A stretch of DNA of 64,000 nt from Triticum aestivum (GCF_018294505.1 NC_057807.1:140894747-140958746); one strand, 5' to 3'; shown: positions 11,166-24,400, counted from the stretch's first letter. Notes: generated by a model from the letters alone, not told the origin. Numbers and translations are program-made.

Positions 11166-11967
11166 TGTAGGATCGAAAGTATGTCTAGAGGGGGGGTGAT
11201 TAGACTACTTGACCAAATAAAAATCTAGCCTTTTCCCAATTTTAGTTCTTGGCAGATTTTAGCAACTTAGCAAAAGTCAAGCAATCAACCTACACATGCA
11301 ATTCTAAGAGTATAGCAGCGGAATGTAAAACAATTTCATATGAAGGTAAATGGAGGAGTTTGAGGGAGCAAACGCAATGTTTACACGGAGATTTTTTAGC
11401 CGCGGTTCCGATAGGTGGTGCTATCGTACATTCACGTTGATGGAGACTTCAACCCACGAAGGGTAACGGTTGTGCGAGTCCACGGAGGGCTCCACCCACA
11501 AAGGGTCCACGAAGAAGCAACCTTGTCTATCCCACCATGGCCGTCGCCCACGAAGGACTTGCCTCACTAGGGTAGATCTTCACAAAGTAGGCAATCTCCT
11601 TGCCCTTACAAACTCCTTGGCTCAATTCCACAATCTTGTTGGAGGCTCCCAAGTGACACCTAGCCAATCTAGGAGACACCACTCTCCAAGAAGTAACAAA
11701 TGGTGTGTTGATGATGATCTCCTTGCTCTTGTGCTTCAAATGATAGTCTCCCCAACACTCAACTCTCTCTCACAGGATTTGGATTTGGTGGAAAGAAGAT
11801 TTGAGTGGAAAGCAACATGGGGAAGGCTAGAGATCAAGATTTGTGTCGTAGGAATGGAAGATCTAGACCTCAGCACAAGTGTAGCTGGTTCTCTACCAGA
11901 AAATGTATGCTGGAAGTGTAGGCACATTCTGATGGCTCTCTCCACGAATGAAGGGTGGGTGGAGGGG

Positions 11968-11976
11968 TGTATATAG
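11968..11976 (-). promoter_or_regulatory. Mutated TATA box of the S2 3' LTR
   Basis: CTATATACA on minus where S1 and the other S2 LTR have TATATATA; one base has changed. Confidence 0.5.
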
Positions 11977-12014
11977 CCTCCACACAAAATCTAACCGTTA
12001 CACACAACTTACCA

Positions 12015-12460
12015 AACTCGGTGGGACCGAATCGTGAAACTCGGTCGGACCAATTTAGGAAATAATGTGACCGTTAGGATTTTCGGTGGGACCGACATGT
12101 CATCTCGGTGGGGACGATATGGTTAGGGTTAGGGCATAACGTAATCTCGGTGGGACCGATTACACAAACTTGGTGAGACCGATTTTGGTAATGGACACAC
12201 AGAGGGTTGGTCAGGCAAACTCGGTGGGACCGATTCGCTCATCTAGGTTAGACCGAAACGTTACAAAAAGGAAATAGTGAGTTTGCATTGCAATCTTGGT
12301 GGGACCGATCACTCATATCGGCTTGACCGAAACGTTATGAAGGGAAACAGAGAGATTGCAACCCCATCTCGGTGAGACCGAAAAGACTAGGGTTTGTGGC
12401 AGTGGCTATGACATCTGAACTCGGTGGCGCCGGATAGATGGTTTCGGTGGGGCCGAGTTT
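12015..12460 (-). repeat. TCGGT-N3-ACCGA array in the S2 3' LTR
   Basis: Thirteen units are readable. The inner three bases vary (GGG, CGG, GAG, TTA, CTT and others) while the two arms are mostly kept complementary. Confidence 0.75.
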
Positions 12461-12790
12461 GACTTTTGGTTTGGGTCATATGTGGATGTGAGAAAGTAGT
12501 TGAGGGCTTTGGAGCATATCACTAAGCATTTTGAGCAAGAAACTCATTAAGAAACACCTCATCCCTCCTTGATAGTATTGGCTTTTCCTATAGACTCAAT
12601 GTGATCTTGGATCACTAAAATAGAAAATGTAGAGTCTTGTGCTATGAGCTTGAGCCAATCCTTTTGTCCTTAGCATTTTGAGGGATCCACTTTTCTCATC
12701 CATGCCATGCCAATCATTGAGCTTTCCTGAAATATTTGTCTATATGTTGTTAGGAATTACGAAAACCACCCAGGGATAGTTGCACTTTCA

Positions 12791-12804
12791 ATCTCCCCCT
12801 TTTT
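12791..12804 (-). promoter_or_regulatory. Polypurine tract of S2
   Basis: AAAAAGGGGGAGAT on the minus strand, immediately before the LTR start TGAAAGTG. This type of tract is typical of Sirevirus-like Copia elements. Confidence 0.8.
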
Positions 12805-13271
12805 GGTAATTGATGACAACATATAGATCAAAGCTTCGACAAATGATAATAAGATTGAAAAACATGGTCGCTTTGAGAAGTATGTGATAAGTAAGAGCTT
12901 CCCCTAAAGTTGTGCACTATTTTAAAATTTTGCTTTGGACTGCAAATGCACAATGAGTTAGGATCATGGGTCACTCTTCCATGTCACATACATCTTGGTG
13001 GAGCGCTAAAAAATGATAATAATTAAACACATGCACTCATCACCAAGAAAAGTGAATGATCATATAAGGATATAAAAGATAATGTCATCCAACAAGCATT
13101 AAGGTAGCATATGATCAAACACATGATCATCCAAGTATCTCATAGAAGGCATAATGTATCAAGCAAACACACACATAAAGAAGTTCAACCACCAAAAGCA
13201 AGAGAGATAAAAAGCAACACTCTCTCTCGAAGCCTATGTTCTATACATTCTTCTCCCCCTTTGGCAATAAG
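12805..13271 (-). other. Non-coding stretch between accessory gene and PPT of S2
   Basis: AT-rich and without a gene. It holds two further tract-like strings on the minus strand, CTTTAGGGGAAGC (12897-12909) and GCCAAAGGGGGAGA (13252-13265), which resemble secondary polypurine tracts. Confidence 0.6.
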
Positions 13272-15384
13272 TTACCAAAAAGTTGAAAAATGCATAGTAC
13301 TAATCGACTCTCGGGCTTGGTCTTCATGTGGTGGTGTAGAGATGACACCATGGACGAAAGCATCAGTTGATGTAGCTGGAGTTGGTGGAGTGGGTGCTGG
13401 AGCTGGGGGCACTGAGGCTGTGGCAGCTGGTGTAGATGATGTAGCTCTGGTGTCTGGAACATGCACTGCAGCATATCTCTGACCCCTGGGCACTCTAGCA
13501 AATGCATCTGTGGTAGACTTGCCCTTCTTCTCCTCCACTTCCTCCTAAAGTTGCTCAACTGCAGTTTGGATTTCTGTGACCTTCACATCAAGTGCATAAA
13601 ACTTCTGCTCTATGATTCTCTCCAAGCTCTCCTGGTTTTGAGTTAGGGTGGCCAAGCCCTTCTCAATCCTCAAGGTGGAGGCAATCAAGTAGCCAAGCTG
13701 GTCTTGCTTGCTCTTCAGAAACACTTGAGATGCCTCTTCAGCAGTTGGCATCTTTGCATCTTTCTCTGCCCTTGCTTTCTCTCTCTTTTCATGTGCTTGC
13801 ACAGATGATGGTTCTTCCTCATTCATCTCAACAGTGTTGCCTTCAAATTTAGGGTATAGGGGTAGATGCTCCTTACCCAAAAGATATGTGCCTGTGCCCA
13901 TCTTTGAGTTGATCAGCTCATGAATGTGTGGAGCATACCTACAAGCCCTCTTCTGATTAGCTGCAGTTCTCTTGATTGTTTCCACAATCAGGCTCATGAC
14001 TTTGAATTTCTGAGGTATATCAAACAAGTGCAGCAAGTTGATGACCTTTGATCATCTTGTGATCGCCTGACTTGGGAAGCAATGTGTGCCTAAGAATCCA
14101 ATTGATAGTTTGCAGACCAGACAACAAAAAGTGTACATATCCAAGCTTGTGAGTTTCCAAAGCTTTGTCTGGGATCTCTCTGTACATGTGAGCCATAGAG
14201 TTGTGGTCTTTCTTCTTCTCTACATATACATCCAAGTCATCTTCAGATTCCTTTGGGGCATTAATCAACTCAGCCCATTCCTCAACTGTGGATTGGTACC
14301 TAGTACCCTCAGACATCCAGACAATCTTCCTATCTGGGTAGAAGTGAGCTGTGGAGTAAAACTACATGATGAGCTCATCATTACACTTGGTGAGCTTCTG
14401 GGCAACAAAGTCATCTACTCCACAAGACTTGAAGTTGTCATACACTCCTGGATAGTGAGCTTCATTTTTCTTGATGTATTCCCAGTTGATCCATCTCATG
14501 TCACACACAATGGGCTTCTTGTCGAGAAAAATAGTCTCATAGAAATCATGTTTCTCCTTGGTGTGAAATCTGTAGTCAACTGTTGTCCTTCTCCTCACAG
14601 CATAAGGATCTGATTGTCTCCACAATCTTAGTCTAGCATCCTTTCTGATATGCATGTCTTCAGCAACTGGATGAGCATCATTGTGATCAGGAATCTTGGG
14701 CTTCAACTTTCTCAACACAAGAGAATAATCTTCTTCTTCAGCAGCTTCAGGCACTGGGGCCTTGTTCTTCTCAGATGCAGGAATGTTTCTGGTGTTCCTC
14801 TTGGGTTTAGGCTTTGGTGCTGGTGCAGCAGCCTTGGGAGCAGCTTTGGGCTTAGATGGAGCAGCCCCTGACTTGATTGCATCTCCCATTAGCTTCTGAG
14901 CTTTAGGAGCTGGTGCAGCATCCTCTTCCTCTTCTTCTTCCTCATCAGAGTTTCTCCTCATAGAGGGCTTGCCAAGTACTTTGGCAGTAGTAGTTCTGAC
15001 TCTCTTCTTCTTCTTATCTTGGCCAGCAACTTCTTCATCAGACTCAATGGTGAACTTCATGGTTTCACCAGTGGCAACCTTCCTAGGTTTGGAAGTGGGA
15101 ATTCTCCTGGCAGGTGACTTTCTGTTCATGCCTGGCTTTGTGGTTGCAGTTGTGCCATATTCCTTTTTCAGCACCTTCTTCTTAGAAGTGGCCTCATCCT
15201 CAACAGCAATATAGTCCTAATCTTTAGAATCTGAGGTTTTCTTCTTCCTTGCCCTAGTTGCAGCCTTAGGCAAATTGCTGGGTGTGCTCCTGCTGCCATC
15301 ATCATAACTTCTTGAGGGACTAGTGCCCTCACTCACCTAAACTTGCTCCTCTGTCTTGTTCTGACTGTCACTTTGATCAGACAT
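13272..15384 (-). pseudogene. Accessory gene of S2 (gag-like position 3' of gag, function unknown), broken
   Basis: A frame of about 700 codons starts with ATG at 15384 (MSDQSDSQNK). The N-terminal third is Lys/Ser/Ala/Pro-rich with an acidic Glu run and nuclear-localisation-like basic clusters. The middle (about 14650-13920) looks globular, with motifs such as DMRWINWEYIKKNEAHYPG and HMYREIPDKALETHKLGYV. A charged, probably coiled-coil stretch follows (about 13830-13550), then a Pro/Ala/Thr-rich tail. TAG stops at 15337, 15217, 14362 and 13545 and a frameshift near 14050 break it. The middle part resembles plant transposon-associated proteins, but I cannot name a family securely. No signal peptide or membrane segment is seen, so an envelope role is not supported. 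Confidence 0.65.
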
Positions 15385-15517
15385 CTTGCAAACTTACTGA
15401 CAGCAGACCTTGTGAATAGATATAGATGAGGTAGAGTGGATGAGCATCACAAAGCACAGAGGTTTTTGCAAAAAATTGAACCAAAAACTTAGTTTTAGAT
15501 TTCCACAGAAAGCATTT

Positions 15518-15750
15518 CGGAGCTACCGATCTGTAAACTCAGTGATACCGAAGCAGATTTTGTAACCTAAACTAGTGAACTCGGTCAGACCGAGTCACAG
15601 TTTGGTGGCGCCGAGACTGCTAGGGTTTCACAAAGAATCGATCTCGGTCGCACCGATTTGCAATTCTCGGTCAGATCGAGAATCACATGTGCAATGGCCT
15701 AAGCCAAATCGGTGAGACCGCTTTCTACAACTCGGTCGGTCCGAGATGAA
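15518..15750 (-). repeat. TCGGT/ACCGA cluster in the leader of the accessory gene
   Basis: About eight units (for example CTCGGTCAGACCGAGTC) lie between the R insertion and the accessory ATG. With 36606-36765 they formed one region before R inserted. Confidence 0.65.
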
Positions 15751-15791
15751 TTCGGCGGAAACCTAACCCTAAATTTTCAATCCAAAACTAA

Positions 15792-15796
15792 TCTAC
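15792..15796. other. Target site duplication of R, left copy
   Basis: TCTAC, matched at 36277-36281. Confidence 0.9.
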
Positions 15797-18700
15797 TGTA
15801 ACACCCATGATGCGGCTATATCTCCCACGTGTCGAAGCACGACTTAGAGGCATAACCACATTGTGGTTTTGTCGCAAGAAGGGTCATCTTCACACAATCC
15901 CATGTAATGAACAAGAAAGGGATAAAGAGTTGGCTTACAATCGCCACTTCACACAATGAACATATAATTCATACATCATTCAGAGCACACACATAGTCTG
16001 ACTACAGACGAAGCCAAAAGAAAATAAGATAACCCAACTGCTAGATCCCCGATCGTCCCAACTGGGCTCCACTACTGATCAACATGAAACGAAACATAGC
16101 AACGACCAAGATCTTCGTTGAGCTCCCATCTGAGTTCGGTTGCATCACCTGCACTGGTATCATCGGCACCTGCAACTGTTGTGATAGTATCTGGTGAGTC
16201 ACGAGGACTCAGCAATCTCAAAACCCGCGAGATCAAGACTATTTAAGCTTATGGGTAGGAAGTGATAATGAGGTGGATTTGCAGCAAACACTAAGCAAAT
16301 ATGGTGGCCAACATACGCAAATAAGAGCGAGAAGAGAAGCAACGGAATGGTCGAGAAGCTAGAAGTGATCAAGAAGTGATCCTGAAACTACTTACGCACA
16401 ATCATAACACAAAGACCGTGTTCACTTCCCGGACTCCGCCGAAAAGAGACCATCACGGCTACACATGCGGTTGATGCGTTTTAATTAAGTCAAGTGTCAA
16501 GTTCTCTACAACCGGATATTAACAAATTCCCATCTGCCACATAACCGCGGGCACGGCTCTCGAAAGTTTATACCCTGCAGGGGTGTCCCAACTTAGCCCA
16601 TCACAAGCTCTCACGGTCAACGAAGGATATTCCTTCTCCCGGGAAGACCCGATCAGTCTCGGAATCCCGGTTTAAAAGACATTTCGATAATGGTAAAACA
16701 AGACCAGCAAAGCCGCCCGATGTGCCGACAAATCCCGATAGGAGCTGCACATATCTCGTTCTCAGGGCACACCGGATGAACACTACATACAACTAAAACC
16801 AATCCTCAAGTATCCCCGAGGTGGCGCTGCAAGTGGCTCTAGTTCGGACCAACACTTAGAGAAGCACTGGCCCGGGGGGGGTAAAATAAATATGACCCTT
16901 GAGTCTGCAGAACCCAAGGGAAAAAAGCTTAGGTGGCAAAAGATAAAACCAAGGTTGGGCCTTGTTGGAGGAGTTTTATTCAAAGCGAACTGTCAAGGGG
17001 GTCCCATAAATCACCCAACCGCATAAGGAACGCAAAATCAAGGAACATAACACCGGTATGACGGAAACTAGGGTGGCAAGAGTGGAACAAAACACCAGGC
17101 ATAAGGCCGAGCCTTCCACCCTTTACCAAGTATATAGATGCATTAACTAAAATAAGAGATATTGTGATATCCCAACATAAACATGTTCCAACATGGAGCA
17201 ATCTTCAACTTCACCTGCAGCTAACAACGCTATAAGAGGGGCTGAGCAAAAGCGGTAACATAGCCAAACAATGGTTTGCTAGGAAGGGTGAAAAGGTTAG
17301 AGGCTGACATGGCAATATGGGAGGCATGGTAAACAAGTGATAGGCAGCACAACATAGCGATAGAATGAAGCAACTAGCAAGCAAAGATAGAAGTGATATC
17401 GAGGGTAATGGTCATCTTGCCTGAAATCCCGCAAGGAAGAAGAACGAGTCTATGAAAAAGACAAACGGACATAGTTGAACGAACCCTCACAACTCTGGAA
17501 TGAAACCGAAGCTTCGAAGCGTGCGTTTCTGGGCAGAACGAGTTTGGTGCAATGTAGAGGAAGTAGATGTTCTCGCAGCGGTCGTAGTGGAAGTAGTTGT
17601 ACACGTTCGTCTTGGAGAGGTACTTGACGAATCCAACGTCTTCGGGGCAACGGTAGTGGAAGTAGTGGTACATGCGGCGGTAGTTGTTCACGGGTCGTAG
17701 ACGAACTTGGCATATCCATGCGTAGGGGTACTTGGCGATCCGTAGATGTACACGGCAATCGTAGTGGTACTTGGCGGTTCCGTGTAGTAGAACTTGACGA
17801 TCCGAGGGGGTACTTGGCGCATCACCGTGTAGTTATAAATGGGTCAAACAGAGGCATTGACAAATCTGGAGGGGAACTTGTGCACAGGAGGAGGTTTTGG
17901 CATGCAACAAGCAACGAATGGGAGATAGAGAAATCTCTTGCAGTCTTCCGGTCAACGTGAACAGGAGGTCAGATCTAACGAAGGGAAGGGGAGGCAGCCC
18001 CGACACGAGTCCTGGCATTTGGCTGAATCGAGTCCACGGGGACAAGTGGGTGAGTTGCTGCTGTTGCTGTTCAAGGCAAAGCAGGGGCGCAGTTCAGATG
18101 AAGCGGAGGCAGCAGCGGTGGGGCTTGGGGCTAGCGACGGAGATTCAGGCGAGGACGTGGTTCTCCGGTGAGGTGGCGATGGACTTGGGTTGCAAGGGCG
18201 CCGAGGCGGTAAGCGATGAGCTGCTACTGCTCGATGCAGATAGAGGCAGCCAGGGGACGCGAAGGACGCCGGGAAGACGGGGATTTGTGCCCGGGTGCAG
18301 AGGTCGTCGGAGCTTGGCACGGATCCAAACGGCAAGGCCAACGCAGGACTTGGATCCGCCAGTGGAAGAGATGAACGGCGCAACGGAGCTCGGGGAGACC
18401 ATGGCGCTTGGAGCTCCTGTTGGTGGCGACGAAGAGAGGCGGCGACGCTGGAGCAGGGCACTAGCTAGGCGAGGAAGAGGCCAGGCGCGGAAGACGGCGT
18501 GGAGGCGCAGCACTGGTCACGATCGTGGGAGGCGGATCTGGAGTGGGAGGTCACCGACGAGGAACTGGATGGGGCGACGCTGCTGCTGTTGGTGAGGTGG
18601 CGGGGTCGAGGAAAATGCTCGGGCACAGGCGCCATGGGAGGAGCACAGGAGAGGAGCTCAGTGCAGGGGGCGCGAGGGGAGCTGCTGGTGCTTGCGGCCA

Positions 18701-19320
18701 AGGCGGTTGTGAGCAAAGGAGGCGAGAGGCCATGGGCGAGGGGTGCGAGGGCGATGAGGAGGGTAGCGGGAGCTGTTCTCGTGCGTGTGGCAGCGCAGGG
18801 AGGGGAACGAGGTAGAGAGCGAGGGATCGAGAGGAGAGGAGGCGAGCGCTTGGGTTGGGTTAGGTAAGCTGCGGCTGGGCCTTGGGCCAACTGTGTGCAG
18901 TTGCTGTGCCCCCTCTCTCCTTACTTCTCTTCTAAAACATAAAAAAAGGAAGGAGAAAAAGAGAGAAGAGCAAAGATTAGGGAAAGAATTGGGCATAGGG
19001 TATGGAGAAGGTTGGAAAGGAAATTATGAAAGGCATATAATTTAAACTGCAAGTGTGTTTATGGGTGATTCCGAAAGAATGGAATACTTTGTTATAGCTC
19101 CCTAATAATATTGGGACGATATGTTATAAAGCGAAAGCACCATGTGAATTCCCTCGATTTAAATGGATCGAAGATCCATGCAATTTATTTATCTGAGTTT
19201 TTACAAAAGGGGTGCATGACGACATGATGCAATGCAAGAGATGCAACAAACAAAACAAAACACACGGTGAAACTCAGAGTATCTGGAAGTCTTCTGGAGC
19301 GTCGGTCTCGGGGCGTTACA
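15797..19320 (-). repeat. 3' LTR of R (3,524 bp)
   Basis: Minus-strand start TGTAACGCCCCGAGACC at 19320, end ATGGGTGTTACA at 15797. The part 17900-18880 is GC/CT-rich and leader-like. Open frames there occur on both strands and are not supported as genes. At 17411-17415 the uninterrupted sequence GTCAT marks the site that T used in the other LTR. Confidence 0.9.
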
Positions 19321-19361
19321 ACAATCCACCACTACAAGAGGATCTCGTCCCGAGATCTAGG
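19321..19361 (-). promoter_or_regulatory. Polypurine tract and preceding motif of R
   Basis: On minus: GGGACGAGATCCTCTTGTAG followed by TGGTGGATTGT, adjoining the LTR start. Nearly identical to F and similar to K. Confidence 0.7.
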
Positions 19362-22300
19362 ATGGCACCAGAGAGAAGCGGAAAAGGAAGAGGAGAGGTA
19401 AAGCAAAGTTGCTTCTTTGACAAATGAGTGAAACCATGATCCTTGAGAGGTTGAAAACTTGAAAGAAGAACACAACAGAGTTGAACACAATTGAGAGCAC
19501 TGCAGTAGAAAATAGAAACAAGGAACACCATTTGAATCTTGGAGGTTGCAAAGCTATGAATGACAAGTACAATGGACAAGAAGGAATTGAAACCACTCTA
19601 GTTGAAACGAGATAAACAAGGAACAAGGAAGATCAAATTCAGAATGAGAAGATGGGTCGAAGAGAGTAACATCACAATGCTTCCGGAAAAAAGAATAGAA
19701 GATAGATCATTGGAATAACAGAATGGAGAAGAAAATGCCAACTTCTGCCACAACTGATCTTGGAAAGCACCCTTCCAAGAAGGTTATAATGGAGTTGATG
19801 GAAAACCAACAACGAAACGAGTAAGCTTGAAGTGGACTTACGGAAAACATCTCAAGACTATGAGGTTTCAACCGGCCACTAATGGAAACCATTGATTTGA
19901 TTGAGAGCACCAAAGAGATGAAAAACTTCTTCACTGAGATGAGAAGAGAAAATTGGATCATTGATCAGCACCACAAATAGTTACATTCCATAGGGAAGGC
20001 TACAGAAGAAATATAACCCAATATAACCCCAACAAAAAGATTGATTCGTTGAAAAGATCTCTTGAACGAACGTAAAATGATGGATTTAAATATGTCACTC
20101 TTGAAAACTTGTGAATCATGAAACGCGAAGGGAAATTATCAAGAATGACATAACACCATCTCAAAAGATAAGATAGAGAGAATTGCACTTCGGAATGCAA
20201 GATGAAGAATACCTGAACTCCCCAAAACAAAATGTGTGTTGAACACCATGTTTATTTTAGAGTATAGCTTGGCGGGTCATAACTTCGAGAGAAATCTTGA
20301 AGAACAATTGAAGAATGAAAGGAATCCTTGATGAACCACCATGTAGAGCCTCCATGGAGAACTCCGGTAATAAAAGGATGATAGAAAGAAAGGGAAGTTG
20401 AAAACACCAGGTGAAGCCTTGCGATGATTTAGATGGAGCTTCGCGACGAGATAAAGCGGAAAACTTGGAACTCCAGAAAAGAGAAGATGAAACATCTCGA
20501 ACCGGGAAAAGTGACATGATGAACAACTCTAGAAATAAGAATCTAGATCACTTGGATGAAACATTAACAAGAATTATCCTATGCGTATCCTTCACCAATT
20601 AAATTGATGACAAGCAACGGATTTGGCATACTACTTATTCTCGTAGAAAGGATTAAGAGAGATATAGCACAAATTTGAGAAGGTATTGGTGGAACCTTTG
20701 GTAGGATTTGGAAACAACAAATGAATTAATATGATAACGAAGGAAGTGAAATCTTGAACGAACAACCGTAAGAATTGAAAATGAAAGTAGCAAAGGCACA
20801 ATTCACCGGGAAGAATTGGAAAACGAATGAAGATACTTGAGGGGATTTAGATACCTGAGAACGAAGAGTTCATGAACTGATTAGAGGATATTTAAATGAT
20901 GCACCGGTAAGATTTGGAGAACGATAGCTACACGCTGAGAATGAAGAATGATGACATGATGGCCTTCGGAGGAAAGAAATAGAAACAACTCATGAAATGC
21001 TCCGGATGGTAAGAATAGAATTGTCACAATCAAAAACAATTATGAGAGGATGGCATAAAGCTAGAACCATGAATCTCTGGAAGAACGGGTAAGGATTTAA
21101 GAGGAACTCTTCTTCGGTCTTCAAAATCCGAGAATGACGATGATAAACACCACCATGAATTGTTGAGACACTCCGGAAGGATTAAAAGAAAAAAGGTTGA
21201 GCCAAAGATGAAAAGAATTTGAAAACGACCTTGGAGAAGGTATGTGACTGATGAAAATTCATTCTTATGTCAAACTTGGAAATGAATTTGAGAATCGCTC
21301 CTGATAATTAGAAGAGTTAGGTAAGATCCTGGGAAAAGACCTGTGGGTTAGGGGACACTCAAAAGGAACCACCATTGAACGATTGATTGAAAAAGGGGGA
21401 TTGTGCCGGTTGAATTAAATGGCCTAAATGAGATAACAACCTTGAAATAATTTGAACAGATTGAGAATGGAAACACAAGTCTTGTGAGATATCTTCAGCA
21501 CTCCAAAACAAATGAATAGCGAGAAGTGAAAGATTAAGAGGTGCACCAGCATGAGAAAGCATTTGATACGAGGAAAATAATATGATCAACACTAACAGCT
21601 TGAATTGGATCCACCGGAGAAGAAAAGAGAATGGAGGATGATGAACCTGAAACTCCTGGCTGACTTCATGATAATCACCACGTAAGAACATTGATTGGAA
21701 AAAAATTGAAGAGACTTCACACGATAAAATGGATAGTTGACTTGATATCTCTGAGTCCTTGAAGAAAAAGGGTGGGAGGGCGGGTAAACAAAGGCAACTT
21801 GCGGCAGATGGGATGAATACCGTTGAGAAAACTTAGAATTGATCTTGCGGATGGGGAGAATGATGGGATCATCTCGAAGAGAAGCGCACCGGTTGGAAAT
21901 AGAATTGGGATGACAAACTCGGTAAACAAGAAGGATTAGTGTTCACATGGCAATATGAGAACACCATTTAGGAAAGGTATGGAATCAACACTTGACATTG
22001 AAGCAACTCGAATACCACAAATAAAACAAAACAAAGGATTTGGCTTACAGAATTAGCCGGAAACAAACATATGATAGATCCCATATCGTATCATGTGTCT
22101 ATTGGAAAGATATCCTACAAGATACTTGAATTCCCACTTATAAACTCCAGAAACTTTCTGGTTATGCAATTTGGTGTTGGGGATACAGGGGAAGCAATAT
22201 ATATCTCACCCAAAACTAACAATTCCTACATCCAAGATGTATCCATCCGTCAACACATAACCAAGAAACCTTCGGAAATCATGTACCTCAACCTTCAAAA

Positions 22301-22761
22301 AGCATCCGTTATACGAGCTATGGCAATACTCCCGAACTCCCCAGTACTAGGTGGCGTCGAGGTTATCTTACCACTAGCTGCATAAAAGAGATTTTTGATG
22401 TCGGCGAAACTCAGGTATTCCAGAACTGCAATGATAAAATTATGACGATAACACCTCGGAGCTCAACTCCCCGGGACACTGCCACAACCCTAAATGTCAG
22501 GAGGCACCAAGAACAATGTTCTCGTCACAAGAATATCGAACGATCCCAAGATACCCGCGTGATCCTAATTTTTTTTAGTGAAATTTGAGGAGAGGAAAGA
22601 CAAAACATCTACATCAAGAGGCCTCACCAGAGCGATGAAGGGACTGAGGAGTAAAAAGAATCCTACTCTCCGATATATATATTCCTAAGACTGAAAACAT
22701 TGTGTTCTAGACTCAACAACGCCAGCTATTCTATTAAGTAGGGGGCTCCTAAGTCAGGGAT
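19362..22761 (-). other. Non-coding internal region of R
   Basis: About 3.4 kb of A-rich (plus strand) sequence with no supported gene. Short frames up to 110 codons lack domains and are not shared in position with F. CTCCGG, the complement of the F hexamer, recurs throughout, so the two internal regions share the same degenerate repeat character. Confidence 0.75.
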
Positions 22762-22774
22762 GGCTCTGATACCA
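22762..22774 (-). promoter_or_regulatory. Primer binding site of R (initiator-Met tRNA)
   Basis: TGGTATCAGAGCC on minus, three bases from the LTR end (GCGTTACA-AGT-TGGTATCAGAGCC). Confidence 0.88.
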
Positions 22775-24395
22775 ACTTGTAACGCCCACGATGCGGCTAT
22801 ATCTCCCACGTGTTGAAGCACGACTTAGAGGCATAACCGCATTGTGGTTATGTCGCAAGAAGGGTCATCTTCACACAATCCCATGTAATGAACAAGAAAG
22901 GGATAAAGAGTTGGCTTACAATCGCCACTTCACACAATGAACATATAATTCATACATCATTCAGAGCACACACATAATCCGACTATGGACGAAGCCAAAA
23001 GAAAAGAAGATAACCCAACTGCAAGATCACCAATCGTCCCAACTGGGCTCCACTACTGATCAACATGAAATGAAACATAGCAACGACCAAGATCTTCGAT
23101 GAGCTCCCATCTGAGCTCGGTTGCATCACCTGCACTGGTATCATCGGCACCTGCAACTGTTGTGATAGTATCTGGTGAGTCACGAGGACAAAGCAATCTC
23201 AAAACCCGCGAGATCAAGACTATTTAAGCTTATGGGTAGGAAGTGGTAATGAGGTGGAGTTGCAGCAAGCATTAAGAAAATATGGTGGCTAACATACGCA
23301 AATAAGGGCGAGAAGAGAAGCAATGGCACGGTCGAGAAACTAGAAGTGATCAAGAAGTGATCCTGAAACTACTTACGCACAATCATAACACAAAGACCGT
23401 GTTCACTTCCCGGACTCCGCCGAAAAGAGACCATCACGGCGACACACGCGGTTGATGCATTTTAATTAACTCAAGTGTCAAGTTCTCTACAACCGGATAT
23501 TAACAAATTCCCATCTGCCACATAACCGCCGGCACGGCTCTCGAAAGCTTATACCATGCAGGGGTGTCCCAACTTAGCCCATCACAAGCTCTCACGGTCA
23601 ACGAAGGATATTCCTTCTCCCGGGAAGACCCGATCAGTCTCAGAGTCCCGGTTTACAAGACATTTCGACAATGGTAAAACAAGACCAGCAAAGCCGCCCG
23701 ATGTGCCGACAAATCCCGATAGGAGCTGCACATATCTCGTTCTCAGGGCACACCGGATGAACACTACGTACAACTAAAACCAATCCTCAAGTTTCCCCGA
23801 GGTGGCGCTGCAAGTGGCTCCAGTTCGGACCAACACTTAGAGAAGCACTGGCCCGGGGGGAGGGGGTAAAATAAAGATGACCCTTGAGTCTGTAGAACCC
23901 AAGGGAAAAAGGCTTAGGTGGCAAATGTTAAAACCAAGGTTGGGCCTTGCTGGAGGAGTTTTATTCAAAGCAAACTGTCAAGGGGGTCCCATAAATCACC
24001 CAACCGCATAAGGAACACAAAATCAAGGAACATAACACCAGTATGATGGAAACTAGGGCGGCAAGAGTGGAACAAAACACCAGGCATAAGGCCGAGCCTT
24101 CCACCCTTTACCAAGTATATAGATGCATTAATTAAAATAAGAGATATTGTGATATCCCAACATAAACATGTTCCAACATGGAGCAATCTTCAATTTCACC
24201 TGCAACTAACAACACTATAAGAGGGGCTGAGTAAAAGCGGTAACATAGCCAAACAACGGTTTGCTAGGAAGGGTGAAAAGGTTAGAGGCTGACATGGCAA
24301 TATGGGAGGCATGGTAAACAAGTGATAGGTAGCGCAACATAGCGATAGAACGAAGCAACTAGCAAGCAAAGATAGAAGTGATATCGAGGGTAATG

Positions 24396-24400
24396 GTCAT
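24396..24400. other. Target site duplication of T, left copy
   Basis: GTCAT, matched at 34368-34372. The unoccupied site is visible in the other R LTR at 17411-17415. Confidence 0.95.

Larger units (their letters stand above)
11166..12790 (-). repeat. 3' LTR of S2 (1,625 bp)
   Basis: On the minus strand it starts TGAAAGTGCAACTATCCC at 12790, next to the PPT, and ends CGATCCTACA at 11166. It contains 13 TCGGT-N3-ACCGA units (12015-12460) and a TATA-like site at 11968-11976. Confidence 0.9.

Noticed and set aside
9736..12790. One very long LTR or a tandem recombinant LTR
   Set aside because: Target duplication CATCC and the remaining piece at 41537-41777 show insertion of S2 into the S1 LTR.
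13272..15384. Envelope gene
   Set aside because: No signal peptide, membrane span or furin-like site; Lys/Ala/Pro-rich and coiled-coil composition.
17897..18890. Several frames above 100 codons
   Set aside because: Inside the R LTR leader; equivalents in the second LTR copy differ in frame and length.
22762..22774. tRNA gene fragment
   Set aside because: Only the 13-base primer complement next to the LTR; no cloverleaf in the flanks.
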